A stretch of 64,000 nucleotides of DNA from Ignelater luminosus (Eukaryota > Arthropoda > Insecta > Coleoptera > Elateridae): positions 248,001 through 312,000 of the forward strand of contig VTPC01000493.1 in assembly GCA_011009095.1 (NCBI GenBank). Reading direction: 5' to 3'. Under the pieces are notes generated by a model. It saw only the letters and a program-made list of their open reading frames with translations, ran no database searches and had not been told where the DNA came from. The first letter of the stretch is position 1. Each line of letters begins with the position of its first letter. The translations under genes were made by a program, and so were the position numbers. Below, piece by piece: positions 32,641 through 47,600 of this stretch.

Positions 32641-35600
32641 TAACAAGAGGAGATTAATTGTTTTCCAGTTAGATACTAATTTATTTTATTAACTGTGATA
32701 TTTATTACTGATAGTGGTATTTGGAATACTAAATTTAGATAAAGGTTATCTTTGTAGTTTGAACACCGTATTTAATCGTGTTATACAATAGTTTGAGTTC
32801 AAAGAAGTGCCGAAATGAAATAAAAATAAAAATACTGATACAGTGTAAATCAGTCTTTAAGATCAATATTTTAGTGGAGCCGAAACCTTAATTAAGAATG
32901 AAGCCCGCAGAATGTTTTTATTATAGTAAAACGTAAAACTTAACAGATTATGACAGCATTGACTTTTTTTTAAATAATTATGTCATAGAATTCAGATAAT
33001 TCCCGCTACGTTAAATTCCTTAATACACCTATAACAACGGTGAAGTTATTGCAATAAAGTTCAACTTGATTCATAAATAGGATTGATGTCACTAGCTTTG
33101 TTCGGTCATTATTTGATCAGCGGCACGGCTCTTCTGATCGGATCGATACGAATTTTCTGCCTATCCGAGAAGGCCGATTCAGTTATATGCTTGTGGATTT
33201 ACAAAATAGCTTTGCTGAGCGGTAAAGCCAATCGTAATGGAAACGCGGCTTTAAACTATAACGTAAGTTTCTAGATGAATCGATTTATGATTAATCGAAA
33301 TATAAGAAAGACTCTAAGATTAGATAAGAGAAATAACATAAAAGGTGAAATATTTTTCAATGTTTTTAATTATTTAATTACAGTATTATTTTAATGAAAA
33401 CAATTCGTTATATAAATTCACTTTTACACGAAAACAATTCGACATTGACCTTGATATTTCAAACAGATTTAAATACGTTTATTAAATTTCTAAATTATTC
33501 AGAGAGAATTTTTCCATTTTAAATTTAATACTCACTTTCATTTGTACACAACGGCAAAGTTACTCAAACCTTTGTAGATCTGGTAATTCTTGTTACGTCG
33601 GTGTTTTCTCTAAATTTTGTTCTTCTTCAGATAGCACAAAATTATTCAGCTCTTCGCAATTCTCGTTTTCAACGCGTTTCTTTATTGCAGGGAACGAAAG
33701 TTATTATTTACAAAGGCAAGACTGTTTTAATGTTTGTTCTTTATTAAAATACATCTTAGGCGTTTTCTTATTAAATTTATATTTTTCAGCTAAATTAGCG
33801 GTTAATTATTGTTTTTTGTTGTATTTTATTTTATTTTCTAAAGAGAACATTTAAAGGAAAAGGGATTATGTACCGTTTCAATAAATACGTCTCATAATTC
33901 TTTAGATTTTCTTCATTTGGCTTTTGTTCTGAAGTTCGTGGTTTAGACGTTTCAGGTTTCTAGAAATAAAGCAAACAGAACTGCAGAAAAAATAAAATAT
34001 TTCTTTCTGAATCTTTGCCCTGAAAAAGGATTAAACCAAGCGTTTCATTTAATAATTGCCTGGTTCATATGGTGGTGAAATAAACTAAATGGTTTAATGC
34101 GATCAATCCTCCAGCGAAGAGTAGTGATGTGTATTAAGTTAATGATTTTGACAACATTTGCTAAATAAATTTCCTCAATTTTAGTTACAATGCAGACGAG
34201 TATCTCATTTTGTTAATTTCAGAGGGTTCATTTCAGAGCTGCGTCTTTTTGATTATACATGGATGTCAATTCAATTTATTTTAATGGAATAGCTATCATT
34301 GCGATCTGTTTTAATTGCTTTTTGTAATACCTTTTTCACTTGGAATTTTAGTTCAGGATCGGCTCTAATTAATTGATTATTAAATCCAACAAGACATCGG
34401 TTTTCCATACGTTCTATAAACAGCAGCTCGAGTTACTCTAATGAATTGGAAATAATTCAATAATCAATACGTAAGTTTGCTTTTTCCGTAATTGATATCA
34501 AAAGGTTACTTTAAAAAAATCCTTGTTTAAACTTTACTCATCCAATATGGGATCGCGTACAATTTAGTAGAAAGGTTTCCTTCCAATAACATTAAATGCT
34601 TATGCACTACTTGATTAAATTGCCCTAATTGATGATTTACCGTAATTTTGATAATTTCAACTTTATTATCATGATATTGAACACACTGTACGAACATTTC
34701 AATCTTTATTAACACAAATAAGTACGATTGCTATATAGCGCGGTTTCGTTATAAACTGAAGGCCGTATCACACTATTAGTAAAACGGTTTTCAGCATAGC
34801 ACACGTTCTTCGTCAACAGCACAAGGGTGCCAATAAAATTTAATGAGAATTCAGATTTAAACGGGGTTTTCCAATCTTTTCTGATGGAAACACACGTTAA
34901 CTAATTAACAACACAAAATAAACAAAAGAGTTCGTCAGAAATCTTCTTCTGTCAGTTCCATTCAGATCAATTCGATATTCTCCAGTCTTCCCCTTATCAA
35001 ACAATTGCTGGCTTCCCAAGGCAGAATCATACAATCTACTTTGGTGCTACCTCCTCATTCGAAATCTATCTTGATTCAAGATAATTAGTTTGCCCAAATC
35101 GGCATTTTGCTTCATTCGATATCAAGCTTTTGGGTATTGAAATGTGAGTATCTATTCTTCTTCTTTTTACTAATTCATAATTCCAATTCTTAATTCTAGA
35201 CATGAATAATTTCAGAACCTGGATGCAAACAAGACATTAAACAATCTTCAAGATTTTCTTGCTTTTTCTTCTAACTGCTTTATGTCAGAGATCTATTTCA
35301 CCAGAGATATAACTTTTGCAAGGTTTACATGAAACATCTACATACATTATCAGGGTTGAGTGAGCTGAATGAAAATGCGTGGTAATTCTTGCAACTATTG
35401 ACTTACTAATTTTATAGGTTTGTTGGAATGCTATGTTTTAGTGCTTCTATGGTACTGGATAATATTCTGAGCTTTGAATCTAAATCGCTCCAATTTCTTT
35501 TTAGGGTTTTTGCATGGATCTATGACATCTATCCAAAATATATTTTAACTGTAATTCGCATTGTTTGCATTATCTACTCTTGATAGCACCTTTGTTGCGT

Positions 35601-38600
35601 GAAAAGTCTCTAAACGCATTACTATGTATACTGGTTTTTGTATGTGCGACAAAATATTGTCTTGGCCATGAGTTGATTTTCCTACATCAAAAAGTTTCCA
35701 TTGATTATGGTTCTGTGTACCCACAATGATATCAAAAGTAAAACTATGGCATCATGATTTCTGCTCTTCATGGCTGCCGTTTTTAAATGCTACTTTTATT
35801 TTTGGACACGTGAATCTTTGACGTTCTTCTATTCATGCCTGACCAAGTTTAATATTTGTAGTCTAAAGTCAGTTTTAGCCCTTATGATAGAATCTTGAAC
35901 AACTTTCAGTTCTTAGAAATGCTTTTGGTCGCTTGGTATTTATCACGTTTTCTTTAATACTTAAAAGCTACGTTTAAATGCTTTAAGACTCTGCAGTATT
36001 TGTAAAAATCCAAAGTAGATGCAGATTAAATCTAAATGAACTTTCTGCATTTTTATATTATAGTTATCGATTTGTTCTTTTATAACGAAGTGTGATTTAG
36101 ACATGGTCACGTTTTTCTTCTTTTTGTTTTGACATTTGGACAATACCAAATGAACTTTTTGTAGTTTTGTAATCTCAAGTTATGAATTTGCTGTCTTATA
36201 GCGAAGTGGGCAGTTCTAGTCAGGTTTTGATGGCACACCCATGAGCAAATACTCAGTTAGACGCAGTCACATTTCGCCCTGAAGGTACGACACGTCCATG
36301 TCATCTCATGTTGTTTTTATTCAATTGGTTTATCTTCACTCGATCATTGTCAGCCTCTCTTAAGAACATTTTGAGGAAATTACATGCTCGACTGAATTTC
36401 GCATGGTTTCGTGTATGGGGGCTGTAGCTTGATACCAATATCGCTAAGAACAATCAGACATTTCATCTTGCTGCTATAAGCTCATCGACCTAGTCTATTT
36501 TCAACAATTACTTCGGTGAAAGGGAAGCAATCAGAAAGTTGCTTTGCATCTGTAATTTCCATCAAGAAGTAGCGGAATCAGTTCAGTGTGATGCGCGAAA
36601 GTGTGAAGACGTCGGGCAGTGTTTTGCCCTGGCCATATCTTGGGGTTGTGTCTAGTGTGTCCGTCGGACGTCCTATTGTCATCGGTTTTTACGTTTACTT
36701 TTTTGCGATTGTCATCATTGAGCGCTACTACCATATTTATTATACCTACAAACTCTATCATTGCCAGAGCATTATGATATTAGACACACGACCGCGATTG
36801 CCAATCGCCTTTACTTACCAACATAGACGTAGTTCTTACACCAAATAGTGCTGCTGCACAAAAACAGCCTACACGACATGGGCCAAGCCTACTGCTGCAA
36901 CCATCCCATCATCACTAGGCGAATTGCCCAGACGTATGGCCACCACACAGCAAAATCTAGAATTTGGTATTCCACAAAGTGGCATTTTCTGAATTTACTT
37001 TACAGGACAAGATCAGGAAACTGCCTTTCGTCTAGAACATTCAAAATCAACTCTGCAGCAATATTCATACACGAAAAATTGTGTTATTAATCTTTGAAAG
37101 CTTCTATGAGCCATATCCGTTCTGGGCCTCCTAGCCAGATGATGGTGAAGATTTTAAATTCATGAGGGAATACTCGCTTCGATGTTTACTTTTATAAGTA
37201 AACAATTCCATTCTAATGGTAATTTCCAAATTTCTTAAATGCAAATCCCATTGGATAAATAATAAATTTTGAGATTCGTTTCATAAAGGGATCTTTTTTT
37301 CTTTTAAGAGTCGTGAAAATGTCTGGAATACTTTTATGGTTTTATCAAAGAATTAATTTTGAAAATATAAAAAGGTAATATTCCAATAAACAGATACCTG
37401 TGCGCCCATAAAAGAAAATCGTTCAAGAAGTGCATATAAATTCTGTCTTTAGTATCGAACAGTTTCAATAATTCCTTTTCAGAAACTAATTTCAAACTCG
37501 GAAATCCTTTCTTAGTTCCAGTTCTTCTCGCTTTCCATTTCCTTCGCACACCTAGAATAAAATATCACAGAAAGTTGAAATAATTTTAGGTTTGTTTAAG
37601 ATTACAAATTCTCTCCAAAGTTTGCTAAAAATCCGAGTATATACTACCATAATCTTTAATCAAACCTGAAGTACTGAAAAACTCGGCAAATAAGCTGAAA
37701 CGTACACTGGTTACCGGTCCTCCGGGTGCAGTGTTCATAAATTTAGAACTTCTTACTAACTTTTTATAGTCTATTTGTTAGGTCTGCTATACAGAAAAAA
37801 TTCGCAGCTACCCAACTTTGATGTAATTTGTAATCTCATTATACTGAAGGGATAATTGAATTTATATTAGCTTTCTAATGATTGTACACACATTTTTTAT
37901 ACTTGACTCGGTGTACATACAAAATTTATCAATTATTATTAATTTAACACTCTGTTTAAATACTTTTATTGCTTTGAATTTGTGTGACTATGTCAAGGGT
38001 ATCTGTGATGCAATAATGATGAAGTATAAATTAAAAAATTTGTTTATCAATAATGTCAGGGATAATATTAATAATCTCCATTCAAAAACAATAATACCAG
38101 ACTACTTTTTCTAATTGAATTTGTGCTTTCATAATCTGTTTCCTTCTCCCTATCTGTTATACAGAGACGAAGCGCAAACGTTTATGAATGAGGAGACTGC
38201 TTTGTTTTGTAACTCCTATAACGTAACTGACAATGAGTCACACACAGGTAACTTCTAAATTATAACAAGTTTATAGGAGCGAAAATAAGTTCCTTAGGAT
38301 ACGTCTATAGAATGAAGTTCTCCATAGAAATCTGAAATCAAATAATTTCTGTCCGATTGCACTAGGTATCTCTGATTTTCCAAACCTAGTTATTCAGTAT
38401 TTCTTACAATTTCTAGAAATTAAGAATAAATATTTATCAGTATACGGTGTGTATCACGGAAGGGGGAACATTTTTTCTTACAAAAATTTCTTTCAAAGCA
38501 AATTAGCAATGGTAATTAAGAAACTCACTGTTAAGTGATTAAATTGCCTTTAAACCATGAGATTTCTAAATATTTTGAATAAGTGTTGATCAAAATTTGT

Positions 38601-41600
38601 TTTAAATTGAAAAAGACAATTTATAATAAAGATACACAATGACAAGCAGTCTTGCTTGCATATTGGACATTATTATTGTGTACATCTCAAGAAGTACTGT
38701 TTACGGTATTTATAAGGTAAATGATCGATAGGTAAAGAAAAAACCAAGAAGATTAAATTGATCGTTACAATAAACAAACACAGTGATTTTATAAAAACGG
38801 TTGTCAAAAAACTTGCCATTGTTTTAAATCTGAAGCTTTTGATTACTGTGAATGTTTTCGTTACGGATACCAACGAACAAAAGAATGATCGATTAGAATA
38901 TGACTTACCTTGTATATATAGCATGAACATTAAACAAGGACAATGCCAGAAAAATGCGTTATGATGAATAAAACATAACAAAACGGTTTTTATTAAAACC
39001 GCTCTGGGGTAGATTGAGAACTGTTCAATTAACTACAAACCAATAAACGAGGGCGTATAATCCATAGAAATTCTATACAAAATATTGCTACAAAAGCTCG
39101 ATGCTATGTGCTGTTTGTTTCTGGTAGACTCCTGTCAAACGATGAAAATCAATAACCTCTCAATCAATCACTTATCAAACACTAATTCCCTTCGTTTCAT
39201 GGACGTAATAGCACACGTAATGGAACAACCTAACTACTTTAATGTATTGAGAGGAAAAAGAGTCTAATTTTGTTTTACATTGCCTAAAATGAACTACCCT
39301 TTAAATCATTGGTTGAAAATACCTTTAACTGCCAATTGGATCTTTAAAACAATTTTAAATATTTGGAAATTTATTTTTAAAAGGGTTTTTAATATTATTA
39401 ATACTTCGACTTAATATACACAAAGAGGACAAGCACCGTTAGTAATCCTGAAAATTTTGGGTCAAAATGAATGAATGAACAATTAAGCAACGAGAGCGGA
39501 AAATCGTCACTTTAGTGAATATCCTTGGATAGAATAAATCTTCGAGCTGTCCTTTTCTGCTGTTTTATGCATTTGATTAAATTTAATCTAATTTGTTAGT
39601 GTAATTTGGGTTTGATAGCAAAATAGTAAATATGAATGAGATGGGGAACAAAACACGTTTTGGAGAATTATCGTATTAATGCAGGTTCAGTTAGAAAATC
39701 GTTACGCAAAATTGGCAGAATAACTGCGAATGTAATTATTATCCTGTTCGAATTCAAATTATTGCAACATTTATTCCGGTTCGTAGGTTCTCCAAAAATT
39801 AGTTATGCATAATTTGATTAATTAAAATCAATTGCGATTATTTTAAGTGATAATAATTATTTGACAAAACATTTGCACTTTCTTTACAGGTAAATTATTT
39901 TCAAATTTGACAAATTGATATCTTAATGAACTATAAGACTTCTCTGTAAAATAAAAGGGAAAGACCTAAAATAATCTACTAGCAACTATAACGGCTGGGG
40001 ATATTTTATTATGGGAGGGCAACATACATATGCGGTCCTGCGCGCTTCTTACATGCTTATTTCAGATTATTAAAAGATCAATATTTGTGTTTATGACTTA
40101 ATGACGGGTATGTATATTCTAAATTGAAAGAAAACAAATATCTTTCTTTTCCTGTCTGAACCTCAATGTACGATAAAAATGTTAGGATTAACTCAGTTTA
40201 ACTAAATGGAAATAAAACTTGAGGTGGTGTGTACAGACCGAATAGTTACATTGTAGGAACGGACTTTTTGTGATTTTGTTGCCTCAGTAGCGTACATGTG
40301 ATGATATGTTCGTTTCTCAATGCAACTAAGATTGAAGATCATGCTGTCCAGACATCCCAAGCGAGAATGCCCTGAAATAGCCTCAGGAGGCAACTTAAAT
40401 AAGCACCTTAAGACACTGTGGTTTGCAAACTGATCTTTGATTATAACTTGTCACTGGTATTTGTGAGATATTTTTTAAGTTTTTTTATTCAAAGACGTTC
40501 TCTACCTCTTTTGGGTTGCTGTTTACGGGATTTTTCAAAAAGCAAGCCTCTCAGGACATGGTGACGTAATGGAGAATTAATCTCATTTCATTCAACAGAA
40601 ATAACCTAGTCATATTAAAAACATTACGTTAAAATTGGAAATACGTCATGGAAATTGAAAAGAAGTCGAAGACAAAGCAAACTTAACAGCGTTTTGTTGG
40701 TCTGAACCATGCTTAGCTGTACTTGAAAGAATATTAGTGCTTGATCATTCGATAACTTATCTAATATTGAGAAGCAAAAATCAACTATCCTTAAAATTGG
40801 AAAAGACATAAACTCTTATCAATTTGCTTCTTTGCTCTTTTCTTGAAAGTGATCATATCACAACTAATAGAAGAAAACTCGATTAGTAAAAGGCAGGCAG
40901 GCCTTGAAGCAAGTTTAGATTTTTGTGCCCTTGCAACTTACACCAAGAACTATTAAAAATTCTCCAATCTACTAGAAACTCTTCATCGGTTTGAATAACT
41001 CACTCACTAAGCCCAACCGTTCATAACAGTGAAATCGAACCGCATATCCCTGTCAACTCAAAAAATCTGAGCAGCTCGATGGACACACACAGATGGCCAT
41101 ATTGGTTCAAAAACCTAGACATTTGGAGATATGGTCTTGCGTGTACAAACCCTGAGACCATACCAGATATGACCGGAATTACTAAATCAAGATTAATAAA
41201 GTTGAATATTAGTTTTCTTCCAGCAACTGTTGATATTATCTGAAGCTTTATTGAAGTTTGATTTGGACTGTCTAAAATAAGAAAAAAATGATGCATATCG
41301 TGAAGACCAAAATGCATGCCCAATTTAGAGTTGCTTTTTTTGATTTTCCCTTCTGAAGAGTTGAATAGCTACTGATGAAAAGATCATTTTTCCCATCTGG
41401 AAATGTTTTAAGCAGATTTCACGGGAATTTCATTCGTGTGGGGAGAAATCGCCTTAGTCCACTGTACTCAAGACCTACGACAATCTGCTTGGAAAGTTAC
41501 AATAGACGAATTCACAACTTTACGTAATTTCGATATAAACCTAAGATGAGATGTTTTTGCGAGAATTTTGACTTGCTGGACAAAAATACAAAAACGGCCG

Positions 41601-44600
41601 CATTGCAGCTGTCTTTTTTGAATGATAGATTCAATCTGAGGCTAGAAAACTCCCTCCCATCAGTAGTTTTGATAATACTCATAGACTGTAAGCAAAAGCC
41701 TTATTAGCTCTTTTCTGGTGGTATGTCAGTTTGTACATTCACGAATGCCCAAATTATCTCATGAATTTTGTTGTCTTATGAGATAAAAGACATAAAATTC
41801 GTACTTAGTGGAAACGCATAGTATAACATTTATTTCGCAAGATTTAACTTTGTTATTCAAAGTTAGATGATCTTATAGAAGCTTGAACAAGATGATTGGC
41901 AAGTGAAGCAACTGCCTAACTGGCTTAACATCTGGAGCTTACCCTGGGAAAAGAAAAAAAGTGGAGAGATGCACTACAAAAATGAAATATGATACTTGAC
42001 AATGAGTTTGATTGAAGAATGTCTTACAAGATTATAGGAGAAATGGGGTTATGTAAAACAAATTATCATTAGTTACGTTACCTATTTATGTTACTACCCT
42101 CCCATGCTAAAAAACAACTAGCCTCTACTGATGCATTATAATAAGGATCGGTTAATTTTTTCAGGTTCATCTACCAACTTTCGCTATAATAGATTTCTTA
42201 TGGGCTAGAAAATTTCCGAATCTGAATAATTTTCGATTAATTGCTGAAAGTATCAGATTGTTTTCTTTTTATTTTGAAGCTGGAAAATTTGTTGATATTG
42301 TTGCAGTAAAGACACTAACTGGGAAATTATGTTAAAGTACAGAAATTCTTAAATCTTTCTATCTAAATTTTGCCACCTCCACATTTAATTTGCTACGCAT
42401 TAACTGGAAATTCGAAGGTTATTCTAGGGAACGCATTTCCAATTCATTCGAATTGTTATACAACTATCAGAAGTTCGCGATTACGAATCCGCGGGGAAAG
42501 ATAGTAATGTAAAAATCATGAGGGGCATTGTCAGCAGTAATTATCATGTTGTATTTAAGATATTAATGGTTTGGCTGCGTTAGCTAAGGTCTATCTTGGG
42601 AGTTGAATTCATTATGAATTGCAAAGTTGATTTGGGAACGCATTGCTCGGTTTTCTTCGAGCGTAAAAATACGTATGTGTTCCGGCCATTCTACCGAAAC
42701 GTTTAAAATTTAAGCTTTTGTAACCATAGTTTTGTGAATGAGCAAATTGTTTTGACTTAATTTAGCGAAAACAACATTCACTGTTTTAATCTTGTTTTGG
42801 ATAAATCTTGAAGTATCTGCGAAAATTTTAAAAATTATATTTTTAGTTTTTTACACTTTATTAGCCGTTTTAGAAAATATTTGAAAGTCGACTTGCGCGT
42901 CCATTTAGATAAATAATAATAAATAAAAATTATGTTTCAATCAAACTAGACTTTAGGGATAAGCCGTAGTAATGAAGAACCCTGTATACATATAACAATT
43001 TTATTTATAATCTTATAAGTTATGGTTACCTTCGAGTGGATAAAAAGCTGATATAAGAAAATTATATTTTCTATAAAAACAAGGGATGAATTATAGAATA
43101 TCTAGAACAAAGTAACTTTGAGTTAATGATCGGAATTGAATTTTCTAGAAAACACTTAGATTTTTATTGCTTTTTCTGTTAAAATATAAGAGAATAAAGT
43201 GTAATAATGCGTTTTTAATGTCTATACGTTCACGAACCCCACGCCTTTAATTTTAGAAATGGAATCGTTTAATTTCCACGATAAATTGCGATACATCTAT
43301 AATTTTAGTTTAGAAATTGATATAAGCAACCTATTATCCTTATCAGATATATATTTGTTTTATACAAAGCAAATAAAAATACAGGCATAGTTGCCAGTTT
43401 TACATGTATCTAACTTTTTTCTGATATTACCATGTTAGTAACGAGTTGTTTTATCCTATAAATATTTTAATAAATTAAAACGAGACGGCTGCATTACCAT
43501 GCTAAATATTCTTTGAAACTTCATACAAAGTTAAAATGAAATATCGATTTTGCTTTGGACGAAACATAATCCTATTTAGTTTTCAAATATTTAATTATTT
43601 TTTTGCTTACTTCAAGTTGTATCACCCTTGAATTTACTTTGTTGCTGAATTTAACGCGCTGGAAATTAGAGAGATTATTAAAAATTAAATAATATCATTC
43701 GCTAATTCAAATTACATTTCTGGTACACGTTTCTAATTAAAAGTAAAAACTGGAGTCGAGGGATACGAGAATGTAATGTAATTATGTTTCTTCTAAGTTT
43801 AATTAGTTAAGAATACAAAATGGAAATACTAAATCTGAATATTCGAACACTAAGTAAGGTATATTTACGAAAAATCTTTTACATTTAGAAACAAAATTTT
43901 GAATAATTAGCAGAAGCTGTTCTAGGAATATTATCTATTGATTTTGACGTAATCAAATTGTAAATAAATTAGTAACTACACACTAATGCTTCACATAAAC
44001 ATTATTGATATATTAAAATCAAAGCAGGTATTTATAGATGTTGTGAAAACAAAAAAGAAATCGTAACGTAAAAATTATTTTTATTATTATTCACTGTTAC
44101 TCGAAAACTCAAAAAGATTTGTTAAATCAAAATACTACAGTAATTCGTACTTTCGGTTATCGAAGCATCAGGCTTAATTAAGACAGAAGATACAATTTAG
44201 AAAAAAGGAAAGGATCTTGATCCAACAGACTATTAGTATGAAGATAGTCATAATTCTGACAAAATGGTAATAGTTAAAAATTCAGCTCAAGAACGTACTC
44301 GTGTCTCAATGAAAACTTCCACAGTACACCAGATAGATTTCTGAGCATCAAGATAAGCTTTTAGTCTTTTTCAAACGAAATCAGTTTTTAAAGACGTGAC
44401 ACCATGCAGATATTCCTCTTTATCTTTAGACAATAAAACATCTTTCATCTCCAAACCATATTAAGAGTGAAAAAGCCTTAACTAAACTATTGTCTTAGCT
44501 GTGGTTATGGGCCTCGCATAATTTGGCTCAATATCTTTGTACTTGCAGTTCTTTATCATTGGCTATAATCAATACATTTTGGGAAAAGTAAGTTCCTAGA

Positions 44601-47600
44601 TTAGCAGATTTTGTAAATTTAGTTCCTAAACTCTTTCACCTTTCTCGACCTTCTTTTCTTCTTCCACAGTTTTATTATTGCCCTTTTTAATTCCGAGTTG
44701 TTGATAACTTTTCATTCGGTGTTTCTATTTTGGAAACGCCACGATATTATAAATAAAGAGATATTCAACTGGTGGTCCTTATGTGATATCGCGATATCTG
44801 GATATTAATACTGATGCTAGCAGTAAAACCGCTTTCGTGACCATAGGCTTTTATCCTCAAACCAAAAGTGAAAACAAAATTCGAATATCATGGCCTGTTT
44901 TTGCCTAAAGACAACTTTTACTTATATCTTGCAATTTTGGCACACTTGAATTTTTGTCAGACTACTATTTTCGGCAATAATAATTTTTTGACAAATGCAT
45001 AGCAACCTATACAGATTGGTTACGAAAACCGTTACTGATAACTTATAATGACGCTTTTATCCTCCCTGTTCATGCTTTTGTAAACTTCAGGGCACTTAGA
45101 ATCAGCGTCTTTAACATTCAAACATCTTTTAATAATAATCTGTGCTATACGTCTGGGAAAGTATTCTACTACCTCGTTTTTCTGTAAGTTCTGATACAAG
45201 CTTCAGGTAGTTCATAGGTTGAGAGAAAGAAGCAAGAGGATTGAAAGAGATTACTTATTAACATGGAATAGTGACTCTTAGAGAGTGCATATTTTAACCC
45301 CATAGAGTAGAAATGGGCACTCAGGGCCGAATTGATTTGTATAACGTCAAAACTGTTTGGCTAAAAGTTAGTTTTTGTTGATAAATTTGAATTTTGCACA
45401 CAAAGATCGACAATAGACCAGATACTGCTTGTTCTATTAAATATGCTTGGAAAAAGACACAGAATAACCGATACTAGTTTATAGATCAATTTTATACACT
45501 AGAGTTACAAAAATAACTAAAAATGTATAAGACCCTAAAGAGATCCATGACCTATGAATTAGAAATTCAGATACTGACCAAGAAAGATTAGAGGTTTTGG
45601 GGAATTCTAAACCAAGATCTCAAGATAGATAATAACAATCCTAGATTGCCGTAACTGATCTTTTTTCCTAGTTTTCTATTTCGTTTTCCGCACACGTGGG
45701 TTGTGTACACAAAACTGCCTTTCCAATACTTGGGACTCGCCAAAAATATAATAATTATAAAATCCGACATGTTTGACTGGCAGCGAAAACCTACTCTGTC
45801 TCTTCCACGTAACGACAGTGGGAAATACTTAATTTAAAATATTTACACATTTTTAGGCTTTTGACATGATAGTCAATTGCCCTGAAGTACTGTTCAGTCT
45901 GTATTGTTGGAAGTATTGGGGAATTGTTTGCTTTCCTCTTTAAAGTGATTTCTCTTCTAAATAGATCTTGTACTTTGCGGGTTGCATTTTGGGAAAAATA
46001 ATGAAGACTAGGGAGGGGAAAGAGGAAGAACGCTTTATGATATGATGGTTGACCATGACTCTCCAAAGGTAGGTAGACAGCTAATTGAGTTAGAAACTAT
46101 TTTTTTTCCTGACTGTGTGAGTTATAAGAAAAAAATATTTTTTGCCTTTATAAAGAAATTCTTTGACAGCACACTGTTTTAATTAAAAAAGCATACAAAA
46201 GACATGTTACTTGGTTTCTATCAAAAAAGTCTAGAAATGTTTGGAATCTACTTCCAATTTAAAAAAGAAAGTTTCTCTTATATTTTTCTTGTGGGATGCG
46301 TCGTTTTTGAACAAAACAATTTTGCGATATCTAGGGATGTCAGAATTTAATGTTTAGTAATTTAGTGTTTTAGTATCTTGAGAATTGAATCTTTTGTTAT
46401 CTTATTACAATATTTAAGGATGTGTTCAACTTTGACACTGTATCTAAAAGCCATGCATGTTAGGATATAAATTTATAGAGACGATCTTAGACTTATTTTG
46501 ACTCAGCTATCTCAGTTAGGACTTTTCTAAAGCACCCTATATATACCTACATTTTTATTTCATGAACGTTTGTATAGTACATTTATCAGTGTGATGTAAG
46601 ATATTTTATACTGATAACAGTAGTTTGTTAGAATTTCCTAGAAAAAACTTCAGTCGATAGTCTGATGTGGGGGTGTTAATTGGTTTAAACGCTGATTCTT
46701 ATAAATGTCAATAATGCATGACCTGTACTAACTTTATTCACAATTTAAAATAAAATTCTTTTTATTGCCAGAAATCGACGTTTTAGAATGTTTTATATCT
46801 TCTGCGTATGGAATTTCTCCAATTTCTCATTTGAAATCCATCGTTAGAGAAAAGTAAACCCTGAATATTTTAAACTAAAGTAAGGGTTGACCATTGCAGG
46901 AAAAATTTATTTTAGTTCCTAGAATTCGAAGTCGTTTTTCTTTAAATCAATGTGGAACATATTTGCTTTTTTCTCTTTTTTCTTTAAGTTAACAAATCCT
47001 CGTAAGAAACTTTAACCCCCTGAAGCACTAAGAGATTGCGATACCACAAAAATTATTTACGGTGAAAAAATGTATCTAGAATCCAAAATTCCAAATGTTC
47101 AAGCTGTGAGCACGAAATGTTTGACTTGCTCTCGGCTGTTTGGAATATAAATCCACAACATAGCGTAAAGTTTTAAATTATGTACAAGATTCCTGGAGGC
47201 GATACTGTTTAAGAGATAATGCGTAAAATCCTAGTAACATATTTTCGAGGGATCAAGTATGCGTTTATATATAAAGTTCTAATCAATGAAACGAAATAGA
47301 AATATCAAAACAAACTTGTTCGAAAATTCTTTATCTACGCCCATAAAAGATAACAAAGTTTGATCAACTGATACAAACAGAATTCGTGATGGCATAATAT
47401 TATTAATAAATGACTACTACAAAATAGATAGAAATTAATCGCTTGTTGTAACTACAATAATAAAACAAACTTTGTAAAAAGATAACCCAATAGGTCGATC
47501 TAATTTAAAAATTGATTTTCTGTCCATGTTTCGAGTGTAAAAATAAATTTTCTTTTATTCCAGTCAAAAATTAAACTGACATAAAAATGTTCCAAGCCTA

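Noticed and set aside
36341-36365. GATCATTGT at about 36346 as the missing kinesin FDHC exon
   Set aside because: In the matching frame the surrounding codons read SLDHCQPLL, not the conserved kinesin motif, and splice signals are absent.
36531-37090. Overlapping open frames at 36.5-37.1 kb as a gene
   Set aside because: Frames on both strands overlap without any recognisable motif; the local composition is slightly richer in G+C, which lengthens frames.
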